Of a DNA stretch of 8,826 nt, positions 1-5,705 are shown piece by piece. Within the stretch, counting starts at the first letter, position 1. The number at the start of each line of letters is the position of its first letter. The DNA lies in assembly GCA_017882205.1 (NCBI GenBank), contig JADGPY010000223.1:1-8826 (forward strand), written 5' to 3'. The notes below the pieces were generated by a model. The model saw only the letters and a program-made list of their open reading frames with translations. It ran no database searches and was not told the DNA's origin. Source of the DNA: Chitinophagaceae bacterium. GTDB lineage: Bacteria > Bacteroidota > Bacteroidia > Chitinophagales > Chitinophagaceae. The translations under genes and the position numbers were made by a program.

Positions 1-105
1 AGCTGCGTACGCGCCGAGAATGCAGGCATCTGTACAAACCTTCATGCTCGATTTGTGCTGGTAGACAATGAACTGTTTAAATTGGAAATAACTATCGGGC
101 ATTAA
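1..105 (+). CDS. 3' end of an unidentified protein (partial)
   Basis: An open frame runs from the first base of the window to a TAA at 103-105 and gives the last 34 residues of a protein that starts upstream. The tail alternates hydrophobic and charged residues (ARFVLVDNELFK, then LEITIGH at the end), which suggests beta strands. No motif is visible that would name the family. The frame is the only one open through this stretch up to a natural stop, and the spacer that follows has a terminator-like hairpin, so a real gene end is likely. It is convergent with tsaD. I do not recognise it and assign no function. Confidence 0.55.
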   Translation, partial: SCVRAENAGICTNLHARFVLVDNELFKLEITIGH

Positions 106-112
106 ATTATTT

Positions 113-150
113 TACCGCAAAGACGCGAAGTTACACTAAGACTCAAAAAA
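113..150. repeat. Degenerate short-period tract
   Basis: Between the stop of the first gene and the octamer hairpin lies a purine-rich stretch in which CGCAAAGA, CGCGAAGT and ACTAAGAC follow one another with a period of about 8-9 bases. It resembles the degenerate intergenic tracts of the 'CGCAAAGACGC' type seen in many environmental bacterial genomes (recalled, not checked). It encodes nothing recognisable. It ends in a run of seven A (145-151), which on the minus strand is the T-run following the hairpin described separately. Confidence 0.35.
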
Positions 151-275
151 ATAACCACATAGCCACATAGCCACATAGGCATATAGGCATATAGGCATAC
201 AGGTCTAAAGGATACAGATAAAAAGGTTATTATTCCTTCTATGTGTATCCTTTATACCTATGTGCCTATGTGGTT
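145..275 (-). terminator. Probable terminator of the permease-tsaD transcript
   Basis: Reading the minus strand out of tsaD, the hairpin of 275-153 begins 3 bases after the TAG stop and is followed, after one base, by seven consecutive T (151-145) and then GAGTC. A stem directly followed by a T-run is the layout of an intrinsic terminator. The stem is AT-rich and much longer than usual, with an unpaired excess of repeat units on one side, so efficiency cannot be judged. On the plus strand there is no comparable T-run after 275, so termination of the converging gene here is less certain. Confidence 0.55.
153..275. repeat. Octamer-repeat imperfect hairpin
   Basis: The left arm is a tandem array of 8-base units: CCACATAG at 155-162, 163-170 and 171-178; GCATATAG at 179-186 and 187-194; GCATACAG at 195-202; GTCTAAAG at 203-210; then GATACAGA. 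Read on the minus strand, the right arm has four related units from 273 down to 242: CCACATAG, GCACATAG, GTATAAAG, GATACACA. The outer ends 153-162 and 266-275 pair perfectly (10/10). The inner stretches 201-216 and 244-259 pair 15/16, and the loop is about 227-234. Between these paired blocks the left arm has 38 bases and the right arm 6, a difference of exactly four octamers. It is non-coding and lies 3 bases beyond the tsaD stop codon. Confidence 0.8.
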
Positions 276-278
276 AAT

Positions 279-1283
279 CTATTTCATCACAGCTCTTGCA
301 GAAGGACTGACACTCAAATCCGCAAAATCCTTATTTAAATATTTGTAATACCCTGTGATTGCAATCATTGCAGCATTATCAGTGCAATACTCAAATGGCG
401 GAATGAAAGTTTTCCATAGTAGTTGCTTGCCCAATTCGGCAAATCCTTCCCTAAGCCCACTATTAGCACTAACCCCTCCTGCAATGCAAATATTATTGAC
501 CCCGGTTTCCTCTGCAGCTTTCTTTAATTTATTAAGAAGGATAGTTACGATCCGGTGTTGAACTGAAGCACAAATATCATCTCTATTTTCTTCAATGAAA
601 TTGGGATTCTTAGCAGTTCCTTGTTGTAAGAAGTAAAGGATCGAAGTCTTCAATCCGCTAAAACTAAAATTCAATCCAGGAATTTGAGGCTCAGGGAATT
701 TAAATTTAAAAGGATCGCCATCCTTTGCATATTTATCAATCAATGGTCCACCAGGATAGGGCAGGCCCATCAATTTTGCGCTTTTATCAAAAGCTTCACC
801 AGCGGCATCATCGAGAGTTTCCCCGATCACTTTCATTTGTAATGGTGACTGGCATAAAACAATTTGTGTATGTCCACCACTTACCGTTAAACAAAGAAAA
901 GGGAATGATGGTTTCTTTTCAGCAATCAAATTGGCTAAAACATGTGCCTGCATATGATGAACTGTGATCAGAGGTTTATCAAAGGCTAGTGATAAAGATT
1001 TAGCAAATTGTGCTCCTACTAATAATGCTCCGATTAGTCCGGGCGCCTGGGTGAATGCAAATGCATCGATGTCCTCCAACAGTACGCCAGCTGTTCTTAA
1101 TGCACTATCAACCACCGGAACAATATTCTGCAAATGAGCCCGTGATGCAAGTTCTGGAACAACCCCCCCATATTGTTCATGAATAGACTGTGTGGCTATG
1201 ATGTTACTTAATATCTTCCCATCCCTGCATACCGCTGCAGCAGTTTCATCACAGGAAGATTCTATGGCAAGTATTAACGTCAT
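279..1283 (-). CDS. tsaD: tRNA N6-adenosine threonylcarbamoyltransferase TsaD
   Basis: TsaD transfers the threonylcarbamoyl group from TC-AMP to N6 of A37 in tRNAs that read ANN codons (t6A synthesis), working in the cytosol with TsaB and TsaE. The product has 334 residues, the normal bacterial length. ASKHA/Kae1 family landmarks are all present: AIESSCDET near residues 6-14, the metal-binding HHMQAH at 109-114 (His110 and His114), SGGHTQ at 135-140, AGEAFDK at 161-167, FSFSGLKT near 206-213, GGVSANSGLR near 269-278 and a C-terminal TDNA with Asp302 as the third metal ligand. The frame stays open upstream to 1490, but those 69 extra residues overlap the permease gene and lack family similarity. 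I therefore start at the ATG at 1283, directly before the TLILAIESSCDET motif. That ATG shares a base with the permease stop (TAATG), so translation is probably coupled. Confidence 0.96.
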   Translation of the reverse strand: MTLILAIESSCDETAAAVCRDGKILSNIIATQSIHEQYGGVVPELASRAHLQNIVPVVDSALRTAGVLLEDIDAFAFTQAPGLIGALLVGAQFAKSLSLAFDKPLITVHHMQAHVLANLIAEKKPSFPFLCLTVSGGHTQIVLCQSPLQMKVIGETLDDAAGEAFDKSAKLMGLPYPGGPLIDKYAKDGDPFKFKFPEPQIPGLNFSFSGLKTSILYFLQQGTAKNPNFIEENRDDICASVQHRIVTILLNKLKKAAEETGVNNICIAGGVSANSGLREGFAELGKQLLWKTFIPPFEYCTDNAAMIAITGYYKYLNKDFADLSVSPSARAVMK

Positions 1284-2527
1284 TATTTTGATCTGATGGC
1301 AACCACAGGGTCCATTCGTGCTGCAATGGATGCGGGAATTATTCCTGCGAGTATGCCAATGCCTACACATATTCCAAATGCAAGACTTAATATTCCGGAT
1401 GATATAAAAACCGGGAAATGGAATAGTCCGCTCAATACCAGCGTAAGCAGGTACACTAGCAATATTCCTATTATTCCTCCCATTAGACAAATGATGGCCG
1501 CTTCGAGCAGGAACTCCATGAGAATAGATCTTTTTTTAGCCCCTATGGCTTTCTTAAGGCCAATCATGGAAGTCCGTTCTTTTACTGTAACAAACATAAT
1601 GTTTGCAATTCCAAATGCTCCAACTATAAGGCTCAACAATCCAATTGCCCAGCCACCAATATTAATGCTCCCGAATAACGAGCTAACCGCATCACTAAAA
1701 GCGTTCACATCATTCAGGCTAAAATCATCTTCTTTTTTTGGGCTCAGTTTTCTAATGGATCTCATAACCCCTTTCAATTCATCCTTTAATGCTATAGAGC
1801 TGATCCCGTCCTTACCTTTTACCATGATGATTGGGCTGGAATATCTTTCAGGAAATAGTTCCTTACAAAAGCGGTAAGAGATCATTACGCATTTGTCGTA
1901 ATTCCATCCTACGAAGTTTTGCCCTACTTTTTTCATCACACCAATTACTATTGCTTTTCTTCCCTGAGAGATCAATTCTTTTCCAACTGCCCTTTCTGGC
2001 TTGCCAAACAGATCACTGGCATTATCATAGCCCATCATCAATACATTACTTCCTGAAGCAAATTCAGCAGCAGAAATATATCTTCCATATTGTATTTCTA
2101 TTGGTTGAAGATCATTTTGTTCTTCCGTAACACCATAAAAAGTCACGCCTTGTAAAGCAGTGCTTTCAAATTCAATGTTTCCATTATTGTTGATCATGTA
2201 AGCGATCTTGCTGGCAAGTTGAGAACGTTGTTTGATAAAATCCACCTCTTCATATTTCGGAGAAGGCCTGTTAACAAATTTCCACCATGGATAATCCGGC
2301 CCCCCGCTATAATCCCATTTATCTATATAGATGGTATTTGTGCCAAGGCCCTTGATTTCATTTTGAATATTTAATTCGAGGCTGTTTACTGTGGCCAGGA
2401 CACCAATGATGCAGAAAATGCCAAATGAAATGCCGATCAGGGATAAAGCCGTGCGCAGTTTATTTACCATAAGTTCCTGCATTGTGAGCCGCAGGGAGTT
2501 AAATAAAATATTTAGCGTTGTGCGCAT
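1283..2527 (-). CDS. MacB/FtsX-type ABC transporter permease
   Basis: This is an inner-membrane permease of the MacB_PCD plus FtsX family, 414 residues, with no ATPase domain of its own. A short cytosolic N-terminus leads to TM1 (about residues 27-47, with RTALSLIGISFGI). A large extracytoplasmic core domain follows (about 50-285), then three TM helices near 292-315, 340-365 and 378-402. The loop after TM2 carries the typical VKERTSMIGLKKAIGAKK motif (about 315-332), and the end has the usual PASIAARMDPVVAIR signature. Homologues export lipoproteins, peptides, macrolides or other substrates with a separate ATPase; the substrate here is unknown and no ATPase gene is in the window. I choose ATG at 2527. 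A TTG two codons upstream (2533) is possible but falls inside a promoter-like TAAATTTG. The stop overlaps the tsaD start, so the two genes form one unit. Confidence 0.9.
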   Translation of the reverse strand: MRTTLNILFNSLRLTMQELMVNKLRTALSLIGISFGIFCIIGVLATVNSLELNIQNEIKGLGTNTIYIDKWDYSGGPDYPWWKFVNRPSPKYEEVDFIKQRSQLASKIAYMINNNGNIEFESTALQGVTFYGVTEEQNDLQPIEIQYGRYISAAEFASGSNVLMMGYDNASDLFGKPERAVGKELISQGRKAIVIGVMKKVGQNFVGWNYDKCVMISYRFCKELFPERYSSPIIMVKGKDGISSIALKDELKGVMRSIRKLSPKKEDDFSLNDVNAFSDAVSSLFGSINIGGWAIGLLSLIVGAFGIANIMFVTVKERTSMIGLKKAIGAKKRSILMEFLLEAAIICLMGGIIGILLVYLLTLVLSGLFHFPVFISSGILSLAFGICVGIGILAGIIPASIAARMDPVVAIRSK

Positions 2528-2530
2528 TAG

Positions 2531-2538
2531 CAAATTTA
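2531..2538 (-). promoter_or_regulatory. Possible -7 box for the permease gene (TAAATTTG)
   Basis: On the minus strand TAAATTTG matches the Bacteroidota -7 consensus TAnnTTTG and ends only 3 bases before the chosen ATG at 2527. If used, transcription would begin at or next to the start codon, giving a leaderless message. No convincing -33 element (TTTG/TTG) is seen at 19-21 bases upstream, so the call is weak. Confidence 0.25.
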
Positions 2539-2579
2539 CTGTGATTGGTTGGAATATTATAATTTAACAAATAGGGAGG

Positions 2580-2587
2580 TATCTTTG
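2580..2587 (+). promoter_or_regulatory. Possible -7 box for the CDF transporter gene (TATCTTTG)
   Basis: TATCTTTG fits the Bacteroidota -7 consensus TAnnTTTG exactly and lies 17 bases before the TTG start at 2605, implying a leader of roughly 10 bases. The palindrome TTGCAA occurs at 2585-2590, overlapping this box, and again at 2605-2610 over the start codon, 20 bp apart. A regulator binding both could block the promoter, but this is only inference. No clear -33 box was found. Confidence 0.4.
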
Positions 2588-2604
2588 CAAGCTAATTTTT
2601 ATTC

Positions 2605-3615
2605 TTGCAAAAAGCTCAGCATAACCTCAGGCTCCAAAAGTTCATCACCGGAATTGCAATATTATTGTTTTGTGTTAAAATTGCTGCATGGTATCTGACC
2701 AATTCAGTCGCTATACTTACAGATGCTCTTGAAAGTATAGTAAATGTGGTAGCTGCTTTTTTAGGAGTATTTAGCCTTACCGTCTCAGCTAAACCAAAGG
2801 ATGTTGATCACCCATACGGTCATGGGAAAGTAGAATTTATATCTTCTGCAGTTGAAGGTACCCTGATCATCGTTGCGGGATTCCTGGTGATCTATGAGGC
2901 ATGTATAAATTTTATTCACCCTCATACCATACAAAAGCTGGATCGCGGTATCCTATTGGTTGGTGCAACAGCATTGGTAAATTATATTACAGGTACTATC
3001 TGCCTGCGGACGGGTAGAAAAAATAATTCACTTCCTTTAATTGCAAGCGGCAAACATTTACAAACAGATACATGGTCCACATTGGGAATCATTGCAGGAC
3101 TGACCTTACTTTACCTGACCAGGTTATTGTGGATCGATAGTGTTGTGGCAATAATTTTTGCCTTCCTTATCATATTTACAGGCTACAAAATTATCAGAAC
3201 TTCTATTGCCGGTATCATGGATGAAGCTGATCTTAAATTATTGAAAAAGATGGTGCTGATGTTGAATAATAACAGGGCGGAAAATTGGATTGATCTGCAC
3301 AACCTGCGTATCATAAAATATGGCGGCACACTCCATATGGATTGCCATCTTACTGTTCCCTGGTATTTGAATGTTAGACAGGCGCACGTCGAGATCGAAG
3401 CACTGGCATTGTTAGTAAAAAGGGAATATGCTGAATCTGTTGAACTATTTGTTCATATAGATGGTTGTATGGAATATTCATGCAGGATATGTGCCAAACA
3501 AAATTGCCTGGTACGTCTTCATGAATTTGAAAAGAGAATTGAATGGACGATTGTTAACATTTCAAGCACTAGCAAACACCGGCTTTCAAAACCTGAGAGG
3601 AACCTATCAGAGTAG
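2605..3615 (+). CDS. Cation diffusion facilitator (CDF) family transporter
   Basis: This is an integral membrane metal/proton antiporter that exports divalent cations such as Zn, Fe, Mn or Co; the exact metal cannot be read from the sequence. It has 336 residues with TM1 at about 13-31. TM2 carries the metal-site pattern D40-x2-E43-x3-N47 (TDALESIVN) rather than the Zn-type D-x2-H-x3-D. The DHPYGHGKVE motif follows at 68-77, and TM5 carries H151-x3-D155 (KHLQTD). A cytosolic C-terminal domain begins near 205. Its end has four cysteines, C288, C293, C296 and C301 (C-x4-C-x2-C-x4-C), after VHIDG. The start must be TTG at 2605: a stop lies four codons upstream, TM1 begins 12 residues in, and no ATG or GTG is available before it. 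The 3' end overlaps the convergent VIT1-family gene by 9 bp. Confidence 0.92.
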   Translation: MQKAQHNLRLQKFITGIAILLFCVKIAAWYLTNSVAILTDALESIVNVVAAFLGVFSLTVSAKPKDVDHPYGHGKVEFISSAVEGTLIIVAGFLVIYEACINFIHPHTIQKLDRGILLVGATALVNYITGTICLRTGRKNNSLPLIASGKHLQTDTWSTLGIIAGLTLLYLTRLLWIDSVVAIIFAFLIIFTGYKIIRTSIAGIMDEADLKLLKKMVLMLNNNRAENWIDLHNLRIIKYGGTLHMDCHLTVPWYLNVRQAHVEIEALALLVKREYAESVELFVHIDGCMEYSCRICAKQNCLVRLHEFEKRIEWTIVNISSTSKHRLSKPERNLSE

Positions 3616-4311
3616 TTTTGCAACCCCAAAAGCCGCTCCTGCAGCAACTGCCCCGATCAGCGTAACTTTTATAGCCCCCCACAATGGATGTACTCCTGTT
3701 ATCCTGCTTTTGAAATAGCCGAAAACAAAAAGACAAATTAATGTAGCTATGACGGAGATCTGTAATGCCTTACCTGAATCATCTATAAAAAAATAAGGGC
3801 TGAGTGGAATGATCCCTCCTGCGATGTATGAAAGCCCAATGTTTAATGCACTTTTCGTTGCCCGTTTCGGATCAGGTTCATCAAGGCCAAGTTCATATTT
3901 CATCATAAAATCAACCCACTGTTTTTTATCCTTTGCAATTTCTTCTGTTGCTTTAAGTTGAAGATCTTTACTAAGACCTATCTGTTCGAAAAACTCCCTT
4001 ACCTCTTGTTTTTCTATTTCCGGAACCCTATCCACCTCTTGATATTCTCGTTTAAGCTCGCTATCATAATGATCATTTTCTGTCTTGCCTGCGAGGTAAC
4101 CTCCAAGCCCCATTGCAATGCTGCCTGCTACTATTTCTGCTATTCCGGCAATAACAATAATGCTGCTATTGGGAACTTTTCCGCTTAAACCTGCCGCCAG
4201 GGCGAATGGTACGGTAAGCCCATCACTCATTCCTATTACAATGTCTCTAATCAGATAAGAACTTTTGAGGTGTTCTTCCGTGTGATCGTGATCATGTGGA
4301 TGTGTCTGCAA
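3607..4311 (-). CDS. VIT1/CCC1-family iron/manganese transporter
   Basis: Members of this family move Fe(II) or Mn(II) out of the cytosol by proton exchange (plant VIT1, yeast Ccc1). The protein has 234 residues. A His/Asp-rich N-terminus (HPHDHDHTEEH, 4-14) is followed by TM1 with IGMSDGLTVPFALAAGLSG (Asp30 aligns with the key TM1 aspartate) and TM2 with AEIVAGSIAMGLGGYLAG (Glu59, Met67). An acidic cytosolic helical segment (about 77-145) is rich in Glu, as in the metal-binding domain of plant VIT1. Three C-terminal helices follow, with LSYIAGGIIPLSPY near 160-173. The start is TTG at 4311: a stop lies two codons upstream and the first ATG (residue 28) would cut into TM1. The gene converges on and overlaps the CDF gene, which suggests shared metal homeostasis. 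Metal specificity is not determined. Confidence 0.92.
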   Translation of the reverse strand: MQTHPHDHDHTEEHLKSSYLIRDIVIGMSDGLTVPFALAAGLSGKVPNSSIIVIAGIAEIVAGSIAMGLGGYLAGKTENDHYDSELKREYQEVDRVPEIEKQEVREFFEQIGLSKDLQLKATEEIAKDKKQWVDFMMKYELGLDEPDPKRATKSALNIGLSYIAGGIIPLSPYFFIDDSGKALQISVIATLICLFVFGYFKSRITGVHPLWGAIKVTLIGAVAAGAAFGVAKLL

Positions 4312-4327
4312 TACTTATAATTTTTTT

Positions 4328-4335
4328 CAAATATA
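4328..4335 (-). promoter_or_regulatory. Possible -7 box for the VIT1-family gene (TATATTTG)
   Basis: On the minus strand TATATTTG matches TAnnTTTG exactly and ends 16 bases before the TTG start at 4311, nearly the same spacing as at the CDF gene. No clear -33 element is visible upstream. A direct tandem repeat GTGATTTTT/GTGATTTT (4339-4347 and 4348-4355) sits just upstream of the box and could be an operator, though it may be chance in AT-rich DNA. Confidence 0.4.
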
Positions 4336-4440
4336 ACAGTGATTTTTGTGATTTTGACTGCGCTTACTTTTTTTAGTAGCTTAGCAATGAATTTTAAGCC
4401 TCATCGTACTTGCCTAATATTTTTTATCAAATAGATACTC

Positions 4441-5274
4441 ATGAAAGTAGTTAAGGGAGATTTTTCCAAAAACAAGAAAGGACCAACAACAAATCAACTG
4501 AAACCTGGATTGCAAGGGGATAAAGAAATTTCTAATGATAATGAAGCCTATTCATCCATGCTACTCGATTTAATTAATCCCTACCTGGAAACACCTCCAA
4601 ATCCTATGGATCTGGAGAATAAGTTGCAACTGGGTATTATAGCCTGGAATATGGCTCTTTCAAAATCCATGGGCTATCCTGCCTTTAAGCAATTATTTGA
4701 TGATACGATGAATGCATCGGGCATTATGGGTACTGGTGTTGATATGGTGAAAAACCTAATGAAAGCTAAGAAACAGAAATACGACAACCATCAAAAGTTT
4801 ATAGAAAATTATAACCTGGATATTTATGGAAAGGGCGGGACGAAAATTTCTCTTACTACTAAATCAATCATGGACTTTGTTAACGATACCATAATGGATA
4901 ATGATGATGATTTTGACGAAGATGATGATGACCTAGAGTATGAGGAAGGCTATGTAAACCGTAATGCTATATTGGTAAGACCCAAACCTGCTTTTTGGAA
5001 CTGGTTGCAGCAAAAAGACAAAGATTTTACAGGACCTGACCCATTTATGAAAAATACTGTTTACCTGGTAAATGAGAGAGATTCGGTCGAAGAAACAAGC
5101 CAATGGGTAAAAAAGAACTTTAACCGTATTTTCATAAATGAACTTGAAGCATGGGGGGTGGATGAAGGTCAATCGCCTCAAAAAAGAACGTATAAAATGT
5201 TCATAGAGTTTTTTGAAGTAGAATTTCATAGCGAGGTAATGGATTTGGAGGAAGAACCAGTGAGTAAATGGTGA
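4441..5274 (+). CDS. Conserved-looking acidic protein of unknown function
   Basis: I do not recognise a named family. The product has 277 residues, with no signal peptide and no membrane helix, so it is probably cytosolic. The first 30 residues are polar and likely disordered. A predicted helical domain (about 35-150) includes LLDLINPYLETPPNPMDLEN and IIAWNMALSK. It is followed by an extremely acidic linker, 149-169, in which nearly every residue is Asp or Glu. A second domain (about 172-270) contains PKPAFWNWLQ, TVYLV and FNRIFINELEAW, with many aromatics. The linker is encoded partly by GAT/GAC runs (about 4897-4932), which could vary in length. The ATG at 4441 has no Shine-Dalgarno sequence. 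The gene stands alone on the plus strand, divergent from the VIT1-family gene and convergent with the nuo operon. Composition and codon use look like its neighbours, with no sign of recent transfer. Confidence 0.8.
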   Translation: MKVVKGDFSKNKKGPTTNQLKPGLQGDKEISNDNEAYSSMLLDLINPYLETPPNPMDLENKLQLGIIAWNMALSKSMGYPAFKQLFDDTMNASGIMGTGVDMVKNLMKAKKQKYDNHQKFIENYNLDIYGKGGTKISLTTKSIMDFVNDTIMDNDDDFDEDDDDLEYEEGYVNRNAILVRPKPAFWNWLQQKDKDFTGPDPFMKNTVYLVNERDSVEETSQWVKKNFNRIFINELEAWGVDEGQSPQKRTYKMFIEFFEVEFHSEVMDLEEEPVSKW

Positions 5275-5312
5275 CTACCGTCCTCTTGTAATTCCCCAAC
5301 CGCAGCACCCTA

Positions 5313-5696
5313 CTATTCATAGTACGGTATCTCATCACTTGCCACCTTCTCTTTCTGCCCCCAGTACGCGAGTGTAACTATATGCCCATCCTTTGTATGC
5401 AATAGTCTTCCAAAAATTGCATTGATAGAATTAAACATTACATCTGTTACACCTACGGTAAAAGTTTCTATGACTGGAGCCACTGGTTCAGTGGGCTTAA
5501 TTGGTTCTGCGCCTGGGGTTGCAGGTGGTGCAGGAGCAGCTTTTGGAGGAGGTGATGGAACAACAACAACAATGAACCTGTTAAATTCCAGCAGGTTCTG
5601 TAAAAATGCTACCCGATCCTTCGAAACATTTTTTTCTACTATAGCACACTTAATGCCGTTAAGGTCTTCGAAAGTATGATTTTGATTTATTGGCAT
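5313..5696 (-). CDS. Small protein with Pro/Ala-rich linker, distal to nuoN
   Basis: Function unknown. The product has 127 residues. The N-terminal part (1-46) ends in a strongly hydrophobic strand (FIVVVV). A linker of about 30 residues (47-76) is made almost wholly of Pro, Ala, Lys, Glu, Thr and Gly. The C-terminal part (77-127) contains IETFTVGVTDVMFNSINAI and LHTKDGHIVTLAYWGQK and looks like a compact alpha/beta segment. There is no signal peptide or membrane helix. The ATG at 5696 is 9 bases after the nuoN stop, with AGGA just before it as a possible ribosome binding site, so co-transcription with nuoLMN is likely. That position suggests a link to complex I expression or assembly, but this is inference from context only. 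The Val run is coded by four GTT codons, a slip-prone tract. Confidence 0.75.
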   Translation of the reverse strand: MPINQNHTFEDLNGIKCAIVEKNVSKDRVAFLQNLLEFNRFIVVVVPSPPPKAAPAPPATPGAEPIKPTEPVAPVIETFTVGVTDVMFNSINAIFGRLLHTKDGHIVTLAYWGQKEKVASDEIPYYE

Positions 5697-5705
5697 ATCC
5701 TGTTT

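Noticed and set aside
153..226. CRISPR-like array
   Set aside because: The units are 8 bp and directly adjacent, with no spacers and no cas genes nearby. It is a simple tandem repeat forming one arm of a hairpin.
1284..1490. N-terminal extension of tsaD by 69 residues
   Set aside because: The frame is open, but the stretch lies inside the permease coding region, has low-quality composition for TsaD, and the family's N-terminus fits exactly at ATG 1283.
1296..1877. 193-residue plus-strand open frame opposite the permease
   Set aside because: It is antisense to a well-supported membrane protein gene, and its composition is what reverse-strand reading of that gene would give.
2528..2533. TTG at 2533 as start of the permease
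   Set aside because: An ATG two codons later gives the usual short N-terminus, and the TTG lies within a promoter-like box. The difference is two residues and cannot be settled from sequence.
4339..4355. GTGATTTTT/GTGATTTT tandem repeat as a defined operator
   Set aside because: It is a single short repeat in AT-rich DNA without symmetry or a second occurrence in the window. It is mentioned with the nearby promoter only.
5271..5338. Terminator between the 277-residue protein and the nuo operon
   Set aside because: Only a weak inverted repeat (TACCGT at 5276-5281 with ACGGTA at 5324-5329, loop over 40 bases) is present, with no T-run, so it is not convincing.
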